Assembly (NCBI RefSeq): GCF_020966635.1 | Contig: NZ_JAJKFQ010000002.1 | Location: 186,001 to 250,000, forward strand | Direction of reading: 5' to 3' | DNA: 64,000 nucleotides | Source of the DNA: Stieleria sp. JC731 | GTDB lineage: Bacteria; Planctomycetota; Planctomycetia; Pirellulales; Pirellulaceae | Part shown: positions 53,512 to 62,864 of the stretch, in pieces | Layout: every line of letters begins with the position of its first letter | How positions within the stretch are numbered: position 1 is the stretch's first letter | The notes under the pieces: generated by a model | Database searches by the model: none | The model's input: only the letters and a program-made list of their open reading frames with translations | Told to the model about the DNA's origin: nothing | Translations under genes and position numbers: made by a program

Positions 53512-55857
53512 TCAATCTTTCTTCAGCACCTGCAAGGCGTCGAGGTGCACCAGCCCCTTCACGCCATCGGTTAGCTGGACCACCTCAACGGTGTCGCCTT
53601 TCTTCAATTGCAGCGAACCGACGGAAACGAACTCGCCGTCTTCGCTGCCCTGATAGTTCACGAAGCTTTCCACGACTGCTCCATCGTGACGCAGTTCCAC
53701 CGGTGCTGATGTCGAGCGATTATCAAACGGTGCACTCCGCAATCCGAATTGATAAGTCCCATCTTCCTTCGCCGTGAAGGTGTACGTCGCTTTGGCCTGA
53801 CTTCCATTTCCGGCGTACTGGTATCCGTATCCGACATAGCGACGACCGGTCGACCCTGCATTCCATTTTCCTTCCATCTTGGCATCACGGTCATCAAGGA
53901 TGATGCCGTCAAGCGTTTCGGGATCCAGTCCGGTCGGTGGGCCAAACTTCGAGGCACGCGGCAATGCCCCCGGATCGATCGTGATCGGAGCCGAAGGTGT
54001 ACTGCGACGGGCTTTGCCGGGTAGCTCCAGCATTCCCAACAGCTCGGTGAGGTGTTGTTCGTAAACATCCCTCGGACTGCAATCGTTTGCGGCACAGATC
54101 GACGCGGCCTTGCCAACCACTTCACCCATCATCCCGCAAGTCTTCATCACGCGAACGGTCCCCAAGGCTTGGTGAGTCACGCTGACGTTGCGACCTGCCA
54201 TGAACAAGTTATCGATATTTCGGCTGTAAAAGCATCGATAAGGGACGGGATAGCCATACATTCGATCGACGCGTCGATCGTGAACGGCCTTACTGATGAA
54301 AGGATTGTCCGGATACTTATCAGCGAACTCTTCTTTGGGGTAGTGCAAGTCAATTGACCATGTACTGGGAACACAGCCATCAGGGAACTCTCGTTTAGCA
54401 ACGATATCGTCCTGCTCCAAAATGACGTCACCGAGAAGGCGATTGCTTTCGCGAGGCCCTCCGACGTAGGCAACCCAAGTCAAAACCGCGTTGGCATGGT
54501 CAGTGGCCCCATCGCGGTTCTTCATCGCGTTGAAAGCCCCGTAAACCGCTCGCAAGTTCCAGTCCCGAATTCCTTCGGCGTCCCCAATCGCGTCTTTATT
54601 GAACCCGCTTTCCCAGAACCATTGTCCGTGGTGATCGCGCGGATAAGGAAAGTCTTCCATCTTCAGATCGAGCGCCCACGGCGTTTCCGGGAACTCAGTC
54701 TTGGATTCCGTCTCATCCCAACGCCACATGTTGCTCATCCCCATGCGGCCGTCCGGTGCCATGTCACTGTCAGCGCCGACAAACTGGCCAAGCCAACCAT
54801 GCCCGGTGCAGTCGGCAAATCGAGCACCGATCATGCGGACAACTTCGCCGGTCTTGGTATTAAGGGCATCAACGGACTGAATTTTTCGGTCGTCAACGGC
54901 GGCATCAAAAACATGGTGATTCAGCCACAAATCGATCTGCGGCTCGGCTCGAACGATCGCTTCCTTCTGCTGGTCACCAAACTCTTCGTAGCGACCGGGC
55001 GACTTCGTCGCTTTGTCGGAGAACTCTTCGACGATTTCGCCGATACGAGGAAACTTGCCGCGGCGGATATTGCCCATCGCCCAGACCCGAACTTCGCTCG
55101 AGCCATTGCCACCTAGAACACCTCGATCTTGCACCAAGGCGACTCGGCATCCCATCCGTGCAGCGCTAATCGCCGAAGCCATCCCGGCATAGCCACCGCC
55201 GACCACCACCAGATCATAGGGTCCACGTTCGGCTGGTGTTTCCGGCAGGCCCAATTGATCACGTCGCCACTGCGACAGGACACCGCCGGTTGGCGGGGGC
55301 GTCGCCTCCAGATCCGATGTCAGATAGACACAATCGCAGCGTCCATCAAAGCCGGTTAGGTCATGAAGACGAAGCTCGACGTTGCCTTCGGGAAGTTCAA
55401 CCGATCCGCCATCGTGCCATGACCATTGCTTGCCTTCGGTCCCGAAGGTTCGCGCCAGCTTGTTGCCTCCGATCGAAAGCTCAAACTTTCCCGGGCTTCC
55501 CGCTGCATCCCAGCGTGCCACCCAATCAAAGGTCCGTACCCACACGCGGTAGGTGCCCGATTGTTTGATTTTGACCTCTTTGGTCGCGTCATCAACTGGC
55601 TTGCCTAGGCCATGAGCAAGCAGATAGGGCGACCCCATTTGCTGGATGAACTGGGTGTCCAATTTCCAGCCACCCAGATCGTCGAAACTCTCGCATTCCA
55701 CGAAAACTTCGGCAGGTCGGGCGCCAGCTTCTGCTGCAGTAGCTGCCCCGCCAAAAGATATAAAGAGCACTGAAGCCGAAACGCTTGCCAGCAGCACAAA
55801 GGCTCTCCAACAAGCAACTTTAGCGAGGGCGCATGGGAAGGATCGAAAGGAATTCAT
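53512..55857 (-). CDS. Secreted FAD-dependent oxidoreductase with flanking beta domains
   Basis: A 781-residue exported protein with a signal peptide (about 1-42). Residues 50-185 are a beta-sandwich resembling carbohydrate-binding or golvesin-like domains (FVECESFDDLGGWKLD to LHDLTGFDGRCDCVYL). The central part (about 212-640) is an FAD-binding domain with VVVGGGYAGMASAISAARMG, LGGNGSSEVRVWAMGN and a late FMAGRNVSVTHQALGTVRVMKT. The last 125 residues are another golvesin-like beta domain. Substrate unknown; polysaccharide-linked oxidation at the cell surface is a guess. Confidence 0.85.
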   Translation of the reverse strand: MNSFRSFPCALAKVACWRAFVLLASVSASVLFISFGGAATAAEAGARPAEVFVECESFDDLGGWKLDTQFIQQMGSPYLLAHGLGKPVDDATKEVKIKQSGTYRVWVRTFDWVARWDAAGSPGKFELSIGGNKLARTFGTEGKQWSWHDGGSVELPEGNVELRLHDLTGFDGRCDCVYLTSDLEATPPPTGGVLSQWRRDQLGLPETPAERGPYDLVVVGGGYAGMASAISAARMGCRVALVQDRGVLGGNGSSEVRVWAMGNIRRGKFPRIGEIVEEFSDKATKSPGRYEEFGDQQKEAIVRAEPQIDLWLNHHVFDAAVDDRKIQSVDALNTKTGEVVRMIGARFADCTGHGWLGQFVGADSDMAPDGRMGMSNMWRWDETESKTEFPETPWALDLKMEDFPYPRDHHGQWFWESGFNKDAIGDAEGIRDWNLRAVYGAFNAMKNRDGATDHANAVLTWVAYVGGPRESNRLLGDVILEQDDIVAKREFPDGCVPSTWSIDLHYPKEEFADKYPDNPFISKAVHDRRVDRMYGYPVPYRCFYSRNIDNLFMAGRNVSVTHQALGTVRVMKTCGMMGEVVGKAASICAANDCSPRDVYEQHLTELLGMLELPGKARRSTPSAPITIDPGALPRASKFGPPTGLDPETLDGIILDDRDAKMEGKWNAGSTGRRYVGYGYQYAGNGSQAKATYTFTAKEDGTYQFGLRSAPFDNRSTSAPVELRHDGAVVESFVNYQGSEDGEFVSVGSLQLKKGDTVEVVQLTDGVKGLVHLDALQVLKKD

Positions 55858-56422
55858 GGTGGGATTATTCAGGGAAGAGATCGAGGCAGGGGGCCTGGGC
55901 GTGCGTCAACCCGATTCGCCATAGTTAGCGGGGTATCGAATCGTGGGCAACTGGTGCTTCGTTCCATATGAAAACACGGGTTCGGTTCATCAGCCGACGG
56001 GCGTTGGCCGCGGTTATTGCGAATGAAACCGTGGCCGGCGCCATACGGCGAATCCTAAAATCGAGTTGGAACGAAGCTCTAGTCACGATACTACAATTCG
56101 GCCAACTCAATCCAAACGGAGTTTAGGTTGAGCTCACGCCCACAACGGGGGCCTTTAGGATACACAGTTTTGCGTTTCAGGATCGTTTTGGCGGGACGAA
56201 TCTGCTCGCCGAAACGCCCCCGGATTAATGCCTGATGGCGAAAGTCCCCGTGTTTTGCTACGGTCCTCCCCGATTGGTGGTCCGGATCGTTTTGGGGCTG
56301 AGAAAAACGACGGGTTCAGCTAAACTGATTCACCACTTAGCATGTATCTCTGTTTTCCCGGCGGCGTGGCAGTGTCTTTTTGATAGATGTGCCCACCGTG
56401 TTCGAGTCTTCCCGGCTCCCAA
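55858..56422. other. Divergent intergenic region with one repeat element
   Basis: About 565 bp between the leftward FAD oxidoreductase and the rightward accD. It contains the inverted-arm repeat at 55994-56048; otherwise no gene or RNA was seen. It must contain promoters for both flanking genes. Confidence 0.45.
55994..56048. repeat. Solo inverted-arm element related to the 93-bp array
   Basis: A left arm (55994-56015, ending GTTGGCCGCGGTT) and a right arm (56027-56048, beginning AACCGTGGCCGGCG) are imperfect inverted copies around an 11-nt loop. The left arm matches the GCGTTAGCCGCGGTT arm of the array at 1096-1460, and the right arm matches its AACCGTCG arm, so this is a dispersed copy of the same family. 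Confidence 0.6.
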
Positions 56423-57343
56423 ATGCGTATGGCGACTCTCGAATCTCAATCAAGTCAAAACTCGTCCAGCCGATCCTCTTCTAGCCAGCAACCGTCCAGC
56501 CGCAAGATGCCCGAATCGACAGAAGGAACCACAGGGCCAGCCAAGAAACGTGGCGTCCCAGAGGGTTTGTGGCTGAAGTGCCCCGGATGCGGCACCAGCG
56601 TCTATAAAAAAGAAGTCGAACAACGACTGAACGTTTGCCCCAAGTGCGAACATCACTTTTACGTTTCGGCGACCGATCGCATTAACCAAGTGATCGACGA
56701 AGGCACGTTCGAGCCGATGAACGAACACTTGCGGCCAACCGATCCGCTAGAGTTCTCCGATCGCAAGCGGTACGCCGAGCGTTTGGTCGGCGAACAGAAA
56801 AGGACCGGCCTGACCGATGCAGCTCTGACGGGCACCGGTATGATCCGCGCCCGACGCGTTGCATTAGCAGTCACCGACAGTGCGTTCATCATGGGTAGCA
56901 TGGGCTCCGTCGTCGGCGAGCGGCTAGCCCGATTGATCGAACACGCGACTAAACAAGACCTTCCGCTGATCATCATCAGTGCAAGCGGTGGTGGTGCTCG
57001 GATGCACGAAGGCATTCTGTCGTTGATGCAGATGGCCAAGGTCAGCGCCGCGTTGGCAAAATACGACAAAGCTGGTGGATTGTTTATCAGCGTTTTGACT
57101 AACCCAACGATGGGTGGCGTCGCTGCCAGTTTCGCCTCCTTGGGTGACCTCGTCTTTGCCGAACCGAAAGCATTGATCGGATTTGCCGGTCCTCGGACGA
57201 TCAAAGCGACCATCGGAATCGAGCTACCCGAAGGCTTTCAGACCAGCGAATTCCTTTTGGAACATGGGTATATTGACCGCATCGTGACCCGCAAACATTT
57301 AAAAACCGAAATCGCACGAGCGATCGACTACTGCGGAAAATAG
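56423..57343 (+). CDS. accD: Acetyl-CoA carboxylase carboxyltransferase subunit beta
   Basis: A 306-residue cytosolic subunit of the carboxyltransferase that makes malonyl-CoA for fatty acid synthesis. The N-terminal zinc ribbon is intact ([13 protein letters not shown] and [10 protein letters not shown]), and the crotonase-fold core has [38 protein letters not shown] and [16 protein letters not shown] Ser-rich leader of about 30 residues precedes the finger. ATG 56423 and ATG 56429 are both possible. Only 9 bp separate it from the kinase gene that follows; accA is not in the window. Confidence 0.96.
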   Translation: MRMATLESQSSQNSSSRSSSSQQPSSRKMPESTEGTTGPAKKRGVPEGLWLKCPGCGTSVYKKEVEQRLNVCPKCEHHFYVSATDRINQVIDEGTFEPMNEHLRPTDPLEFSDRKRYAERLVGEQKRTGLTDAALTGTGMIRARRVALAVTDSAFIMGSMGSVVGERLARLIEHATKQDLPLIIISASGGGARMHEGILSLMQMAKVSAALAKYDKAGGLFISVLTNPTMGGVAASFASLGDLVFAEPKALIGFAGPRTIKATIGIELPEGFQTSEFLLEHGYIDRIVTRKHLKTEIARAIDYCGK

Positions 57344-57352
57344 GTCCACCTG

Positions 57353-58276
57353 ATGGGAATTTTTGATTCCGTCAAATCAATGCTCGGCGGCAGCGGCAAG
57401 TCCACTGGCGGCAAAATCGACTTGAAGGAACGCTTCGCGCTCGAACGCACCGCGGTGACGGGCACGATGGCAAAATTCTTTGCCGCAAAGGACCTTCACA
57501 ATGGCGGTAAGGTTGTCGGCGTCAAAGTACTCGACCCGGAAAAGGTCGAAGCTTTCGAATCTCGGTTCAGGCACCTAAAGAAGCCATCCGAGGGTGAAAT
57601 TGCGATGAAGATGCACCATCGCAATATCGTCGAAACCTACGAAGTCGGCGTCTCCACGACCGGTAACCCTGTGTTGATCATGGAGTACATCGCTGGCCCC
57701 AGCATGCAGAACATCATCGTCAAGAAGCAGGAAGAGCACGTCGAAGGACGACGCCTCGCGCTGATCAAGTCGATGGCAGAAGCACTCCGCTATGTTCACG
57801 CGATGGAGTTCATTCATCGTGACATCTGCCCACGAAACTTCATCCTGACGCCCGATCGTGACGACGTCAAATTGATCGACTTTGGGCTAACCGTGCCAGC
57901 ACTGCCGCCCTACATGGCACCAGGAAACCGTACCGGCACGCCTTTGTACATGTCACCGGAAATCGTGCGCCGCCGGGCGACCGACAAACGAGTTGACCTG
58001 TTTTCACTCGGGGTCACCTATTACTGCTTGATCGCATTTTGCCATCCCTGGCAGGGTGACGAAGTGACCGGCCGGGCGGCCTTGCATCACGACACCTCGC
58101 CTCCGATTCCGCTGGCAAAGGCCTGTCCTAACGTGAACCCCAGCTTGGCTCGTTCGATCATGCAGATGATTGAACCCAAAGTTGATGACCGCACCCCAAC
58201 CATCGAACACTTCATCCAAGGCCTCGGCCGCATCAAAGAAGTGTATGTTGATGGTGCCGCCAGTCCGGCAATTTGA
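57353..58276 (+). CDS. Atypical Ser/Thr protein kinase, co-transcribed with accD
   Basis: A 307-residue Hanks-type kinase without a transmembrane segment. Lys58 in VGVKVLDPEK is the ATP-binding Lys, the catalytic loop is FIHRDICPRNFIL (Asp157, with Cys in place of the usual Lys), DFG is at 176-178, and GTPLYMSPEIV follows. The Gly-rich loop is degenerate (TAVTGTMAKFF), so activity may be weak. The first 25 residues are Gly/Ser-rich. It begins 9 bp after accD, which suggests that lipid synthesis and this kinase are co-regulated; the target is unknown. Confidence 0.85.
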   Translation: MGIFDSVKSMLGGSGKSTGGKIDLKERFALERTAVTGTMAKFFAAKDLHNGGKVVGVKVLDPEKVEAFESRFRHLKKPSEGEIAMKMHHRNIVETYEVGVSTTGNPVLIMEYIAGPSMQNIIVKKQEEHVEGRRLALIKSMAEALRYVHAMEFIHRDICPRNFILTPDRDDVKLIDFGLTVPALPPYMAPGNRTGTPLYMSPEIVRRRATDKRVDLFSLGVTYYCLIAFCHPWQGDEVTGRAALHHDTSPPIPLAKACPNVNPSLARSIMQMIEPKVDDRTPTIEHFIQGLGRIKEVYVDGAASPAI

Positions 58277-58300
58277 TCGTCGGATCTCTCTTGCAAATCG

Positions 58301-58314
58301 TGTGTTAATACACA
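58301..58314. promoter_or_regulatory. Palindromic candidate operator upstream of speA
   Basis: TGTGT-TAAT-ACACA is a 14-bp inverted repeat with a 4-bp spacer, 66 bp before the speA start. Its size and position would suit a dimeric repressor. No regulator gene is nearby, so this is only a candidate. Confidence 0.3.
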
Positions 58315-58324
58315 TACTCCTGCG

Positions 58325-58350
58325 CGGTACGCTGTACCGACTGTTTTCTT
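58325..58350 (+). terminator. Candidate intrinsic terminator before speA
   Basis: CGGTAC and GTACCG are exact 6-bp arms around GCT, followed within a few bases by TGTTTTCTTTTT, as in an intrinsic terminator reading rightward. It would end the accD-kinase transcript 50 bp after the kinase stop. The stem is short, so partial readthrough is possible. Confidence 0.5.
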
Positions 58351-58379
58351 TTTGCACAACGTTTTGAGGCAATAGCGCA

Positions 58380-60437
58380 TTGAAGACAATTGCTCAACCG
58401 ACTTGGTCCCTTGAAGATGCCGCCGAAGAATACGGGATCGACCGATGGGGCGATGGGTACTTTTCGATTTCGTCACGTGGCACGGTCAGCGTGACCCCCG
58501 ATCGAAATCCCAACAACGCGATTGATCTAGAAACGATTGTCGACCGGCTCTGCCAACGTGGTCTGCAATTGCCGATTTTGATTCGTTTCAACGGAATCCT
58601 CCGTGATCGGCTTCATCATCTCGATGACTGTTTCAAAAAAGCGATCGAGGAAAACGGCTATCAGAACCGTTATCGCTGCGTGTTCCCGATCAAAGTCAAC
58701 CAGCAACGCGAAGTTGTGCAGCAGATCATCGCCGAGGGCTCCAAACTGGGCTTCGGTATCGAAGCGGGCAGTAAGCCTGAACTGGTCGCCGCGATCGCGA
58801 TGAGCGACATCAACGTGCCGCTGGTCTGCAACGGATTCAAAGACGAAGAATACATGCGGTTGGCGCTCAGCGCTCAAAAACTGGGACGAAAGGTCTTCCC
58901 CGTTATCGAAAAGGCCACCGAAGTCGAATTGGCACTACGAATCGGCGAAGAAATCGGCGTCCGCCCGACATTGGGAATGCGAGTCAAACTTGCGACCCGT
59001 GGCTCCGGTCGTTGGCAAGCGAGTGGCGGCTACCGAAGTAAATTTGGCCTCACCGTTGCAGAGATCCTGGCTCAACTGGACCGGCTGATCAAAGAGGACA
59101 AGGCGGACTGCTTGCAACTGCTGCACTTCCATGTCGGCAGCCAGATTGGCAACATTCGTCAGCTCAAATCGGCAATCCTGGAAGCCGCACGGATTTACGT
59201 CGACCTAAAGCGACGCGGTGCCGCGATGGGCTACCTGGACGTCGGCGGCGGTCTGGGGGTCGACTACGACGGCAGCCGCAGCGATTCCGAATCGAGTATG
59301 AACTACACGGTTCAGGAATACGCCAACGACGTCGTCTATCACATCCAAACCGTCTGTGACGAAGCCAACATCGAACACCCGCAACTGATCAGCGAAAGCG
59401 GTCGTGCGATCACGGCACAACACAGCGTCCTGGTGATGGAAACGCTGGGCGTCACACGTCAAGGCAACACAGACCTGCCTGCATGGGCTACGACTAACGA
59501 CGATTCGCAATCCCCAGCCGGACCACCGGAAGAGTTCGAACAACCGGTTCACGATTTGTGGGACGCGTACAACAACCTGACTGCCGTCAACATGCGGGAG
59601 ATGTTCCATGACTCGCAGGTCGCGCTCGACTTGTGCATGAACCTCTTCAGCGGTGGGTACCTGCCACTGGAACAGCGGGTCGCAGCGGAAACGATGTACT
59701 TCGCGCTTTGCCATCGCATTCGTGAACTGATTCAAGACGGAAGCGAATGCCCCGGCGAACTGTCCAACCTCGACCGAATGTTGTCCGACATTTATTTCGT
59801 CAACTTTTCGCTCTTCCAATCGATGCCTGACTCCTGGGCGATCGGTCAGCAATTTCCAATCATGCCGATCCATCGTTTGGAAGAACGGCCGTCCCGGCAT
59901 GCCGTCCTTGGTGACATCACTTGCGATAGCGACGGCAAAGTTGACTCGTTCGTATGCGGCAAAGGACGTACTAAAACGCTGATGCTGCATCCCTTCGAAG
60001 GCCAAGATAAACCGTATCGTCTTGGTGTCTTTGCGGTCGGAGCCTACCAAGAAATCCTCGGTGACCTTCACAACTTGTTCGGCGATACGCACGCGGTGCA
60101 TGTCGAATGCAACAATGGCGTTGCCAAGGTTCGATCGATTGTCAAAGGCGACACCGTGAGCGAAGTTTTGAGCTATGTTCAATACGAAGTTCGCGAATTG
60201 GTCGAGAACATCCAGGATGCTGTCGAAGAAAGCATCATCGCCAATAGGATTGATCACGAACAAGCTGGCGAAATAGTTGAACTGTTTGAATCAGCATTGC
60301 GCGGCTACACCTACCTGACCGGCGGAAAGAAATCGCCAGTCCGTGACGACGCTATCCTGGAAGGCGATTCGGTAAACCTCGCCACATCCAACGGTTTTTC
60401 ATCGCCGCCGGACAAAAACGGTTCGGCCGAAAACTGA
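58380..60437 (+). CDS. speA: Biosynthetic arginine decarboxylase
   Basis: A 685-residue PLP enzyme converting arginine to agmatine, the first step of polyamine synthesis from arginine. The start is TTG at 58380 with GAGG about 10 nt upstream; it gives the N-terminus WSLEDAAEEYGIDRWGDGYFS expected for SpeA. The PLP Lys is Lys105 in VFPIKVNQQREVV. Other marks are IEAGSKPELVAA, KLATRGSGRWQASGGYRSKFG, LHFHVGSQIGNI and YLDVGGGLGVDYDG; the barrel/sheet fold is that of alanine-racemase-type decarboxylases. No speB (agmatinase) gene is in the window. Confidence 0.96.
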   Translation: MKTIAQPTWSLEDAAEEYGIDRWGDGYFSISSRGTVSVTPDRNPNNAIDLETIVDRLCQRGLQLPILIRFNGILRDRLHHLDDCFKKAIEENGYQNRYRCVFPIKVNQQREVVQQIIAEGSKLGFGIEAGSKPELVAAIAMSDINVPLVCNGFKDEEYMRLALSAQKLGRKVFPVIEKATEVELALRIGEEIGVRPTLGMRVKLATRGSGRWQASGGYRSKFGLTVAEILAQLDRLIKEDKADCLQLLHFHVGSQIGNIRQLKSAILEAARIYVDLKRRGAAMGYLDVGGGLGVDYDGSRSDSESSMNYTVQEYANDVVYHIQTVCDEANIEHPQLISESGRAITAQHSVLVMETLGVTRQGNTDLPAWATTNDDSQSPAGPPEEFEQPVHDLWDAYNNLTAVNMREMFHDSQVALDLCMNLFSGGYLPLEQRVAAETMYFALCHRIRELIQDGSECPGELSNLDRMLSDIYFVNFSLFQSMPDSWAIGQQFPIMPIHRLEERPSRHAVLGDITCDSDGKVDSFVCGKGRTKTLMLHPFEGQDKPYRLGVFAVGAYQEILGDLHNLFGDTHAVHVECNNGVAKVRSIVKGDTVSEVLSYVQYEVRELVENIQDAVEESIIANRIDHEQAGEIVELFESALRGYTYLTGGKKSPVRDDAILEGDSVNLATSNGFSSPPDKNGSAEN

Positions 60438-60502
60438 TGCGGCAGGCACCGGCACAACGTCGGTGGGAAGCTGGCTTTGCAAACGCTACTGAGCGATCAT
60501 GA

Positions 60503-61342
60503 ATGAGTAAATTTCCTGTTCCAACCGCTAGCCGACGCGCACTTCGCGCCGGTAGCCGACTCGGTAAATACCGGTTGGAAAAGCGAATCGGCCAAGGCGG
60601 GTTCGCTGACGTTTACTCTGCAATGGACACGCTACTGGGTGTAAAGGTTGCTCTGAAGATCCCTAGCGCCCAATGGGTGACTGATGACCTGGTAGATGAG
60701 TTTCGCCGCGAAGTCCGCCTGTCACTGCGGCTGGAACACCCATCGATCCTGCCCATTCGCGATGCAAGCTTTATCGATGGCTACCTTGTCGTCGTAACGC
60801 CGCTCGCAGAACGCACGCTGGACGACCGCCTCAAGAAACGACTGCGATTCGAAACAGCGTTCGAATACACCTCGCAGCTTCTCGACGCGGTCGCCTTCGC
60901 CCATCACGAAGGTGTGATCCACTGTGATATCAAACCGGAAAACATCTTTCTGTTCGCCGATGACACGCTCCGACTTGGTGACTTCGGTATCGCCAAGGTT
61001 GCGCAAAAGACGATCAACGGTTCAGGCACCGGTACGCTGGGCTACATGGCACCAGAACAGGCAATGGGAAAACCGTCGCGGCGAAGTGACGTCTTCTCGA
61101 TCGGATTGATTGTTTACAGGATGTTTTCAGGGAAGTGGCCGGAGTATCCGTTCACCTGGCCGCTGCCAAACGCCGCCACCCTCCGCAGGCGTGTCCATCG
61201 CGATGTAATCGATATTATCCGAAAATCTCTCAATGTCGCACCGCGCGATAGGTACGCTGATGCCGGGAAAATGGCCGAGGCTTGGGAGAAATCCCGTCTG
61301 AAAGCGTTTCGGTATATCAACCGCCAGCGTGCCAAGACGTAA
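60503..61342 (+). CDS. Soluble Ser/Thr protein kinase paired with PP2C
   Basis: A 279-residue Hanks-type kinase, essentially only the catalytic domain. The G-loop is IGQGGFADVYSA, Lys52 lies in VALKIP, the catalytic loop is VIHCDIKPENIFL (Asp142; the usual Arg of HRD is Cys), DFG is at 160-162, and GTLGYMAPEQAMG follows. Loss of the HRD Arg predicts that activation-loop phosphorylation is not needed. There is no transmembrane helix. The PP2C gene starts 9 bp later, so the two probably act on the same targets with opposite effect. Confidence 0.92.
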   Translation: MSKFPVPTASRRALRAGSRLGKYRLEKRIGQGGFADVYSAMDTLLGVKVALKIPSAQWVTDDLVDEFRREVRLSLRLEHPSILPIRDASFIDGYLVVVTPLAERTLDDRLKKRLRFETAFEYTSQLLDAVAFAHHEGVIHCDIKPENIFLFADDTLRLGDFGIAKVAQKTINGSGTGTLGYMAPEQAMGKPSRRSDVFSIGLIVYRMFSGKWPEYPFTWPLPNAATLRRRVHRDVIDIIRKSLNVAPRDRYADAGKMAEAWEKSRLKAFRYINRQRAKT

Positions 61343-61351
61343 AATGGCGGG

Positions 61352-62161
61352 ATGTCCACGCTAGTTGAAAATGCGAAGTTCTACCGCGAAAGTCACATGG
61401 ATCAGCCCGATCTGATCGATGTGGCTAACGGTCATGTCGTTGCTTTTTCAAAAACTTGCCCGGGAAAAACAGAACCCAACGACGACAGTGCGTTGATGCT
61501 AACCCTGTCGGCCAATCGTTTCGTCATGGCTGTCGCTGACGGCGTCGGTGGAGCACCTCTCGGCTACAAAGCTTCCGCGATCGCGATGGAATGCCTTGCC
61601 GAATCACTGACCGCCTGCGGCGATAGTGCTGACCTTCGTCCGGCCATTCTGGACGCGATCGAAAACGCCAATGCCGAGATACTGGATCTGGGCACCGGAT
61701 CGGCCACCACTTTATCGGTCGTCGAAGTCTCCGACCGTGTTGCCCGTGGCTATCAGGTCGGCGACTCCATGACGCTGGTCGTTGGTGGACGCGGGGCGAT
61801 CAAATGGAAATCCAATTCACACTCGCCTGTCGGCTACGCCATCCAATCGGGCCTGATCGACGAAGAGGATGCGATGTACCATGACGAACGCCACTTGGTC
61901 TCGAACCTTGTCGGTTCCCGTGAGATGCACATCGAAATCGGTCCCGCGATCGCCCTGTCCGCTCGTGACACGATCGTCGTTGGTAGCGATGGGTTGTTCG
62001 ATAACCTGCACGTCAGTGAAATCGTTGATCGTTGTCGAATCGGCCGCCCTGTCGATCGCATGAAATCGCTGGTCGAACTGGCAACCGATCGTATGCATGG
62101 TGACGATGACCGCCTGCCGGGCAAGTTCGACGATCTCACGATCATGTTGCTGACGCCTTAG
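61352..62161 (+). CDS. PP2C-family Ser/Thr protein phosphatase
   Basis: A 269-residue metal-dependent phosphatase. The conserved motifs are NDDSALM, VMAVADGVGGAPLGYKAS (metal Asp), YQVGDSMTLVVGG, VVGSDGLFDNL and the C-terminal KFDDLTIMLL. The fold is complete, with no extra domain. It is directly downstream of the Ser/Thr kinase (9-bp gap) and probably reverses that kinase's phosphorylations. It converges with rdgB, 33 bp away. Confidence 0.93.
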   Translation: MSTLVENAKFYRESHMDQPDLIDVANGHVVAFSKTCPGKTEPNDDSALMLTLSANRFVMAVADGVGGAPLGYKASAIAMECLAESLTACGDSADLRPAILDAIENANAEILDLGTGSATTLSVVEVSDRVARGYQVGDSMTLVVGGRGAIKWKSNSHSPVGYAIQSGLIDEEDAMYHDERHLVSNLVGSREMHIEIGPAIALSARDTIVVGSDGLFDNLHVSEIVDRCRIGRPVDRMKSLVELATDRMHGDDDRLPGKFDDLTIMLLTP

Positions 62162-62194
62162 ATCGATAACCGACGCGGTCAGCCGACGCTCCGA

Positions 62195-62800
62195 TCACAT
62201 CCCGGCGACCAGACGACGAAGCTGTGGCAGAAACATTCGCAACGCACGACTGCGATGGCTTAGCGCTCGCTTGACGGTCAAGTCAAGCTCGGCGAATGTC
62301 TTGTGGTACTCGACAATCTCAAATAGCGGGTCGTAACCAAAGCCACCTGATCCCGAGGCTTCGGTCCTGATCCGTCCGCCACAGGTTCCTCCGGCGGTGA
62401 TCTTCACATTTCCTTCGGGGTCCGAAAGACAGATCTCACAGTGGTACCGTGCCGTCCGTCTTTCCTCAGGCACACCGTCCAGTTCCGCTAGAAGCTTTCG
62501 ATTATTCGCTTCATCGTCACCATGAGTTCCCGCATAGCGTGCCGAATAAACGCCTGGCTCGCCTCCCAACGCGTCAACAGCCAAACCGCTGTCTTCAGCA
62601 AGCACCCATCGACCCAAGTGCTTTGCTTGTTCCACTGCCTTTAGAGCGGCGTTTTCCTTGAACGTCGTCCCCGTTTCATCAACGTCGATTGATTCGGGGA
62701 TTTCAGCAAGGGAATGCAACGAATAGTGCTCCGGGGGAAGCATCAATTTCAGCTCCACCAATTTCTTCTGGTTGTTGGTACCGAGCACTAAATCAAACAT
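62195..62800 (-). CDS. rdgB: Non-canonical purine NTP pyrophosphatase, RdgB/HAM1 family
   Basis: A 201-residue cytosolic house-cleaning enzyme hydrolysing ITP, dITP and XTP to monophosphates. Family motifs are LVLGTNNQKKLVELK (substrate Lys region), LAEDSGLAVDALGGEPGVYSAR (catalytic Asp/Glu) and GSGGFGYDPLF, with LSHRSRALR near the C-terminus. Length is typical. It is followed on the same strand, 64 bp further upstream, by the methylene-H4MPT dehydrogenase gene. Confidence 0.95.
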   Translation of the reverse strand: MFDLVLGTNNQKKLVELKLMLPPEHYSLHSLAEIPESIDVDETGTTFKENAALKAVEQAKHLGRWVLAEDSGLAVDALGGEPGVYSARYAGTHGDDEANNRKLLAELDGVPEERRTARYHCEICLSDPEGNVKITAGGTCGGRIRTEASGSGGFGYDPLFEIVEYHKTFAELDLTVKRALSHRSRALRMFLPQLRRLVAGM

Positions 62801-62864
62801 TTGATGTCCTGAAAGAGAAGGCCTGTGACTGTTGGGATATCGTCCTCTGACACATCAGACCGGA

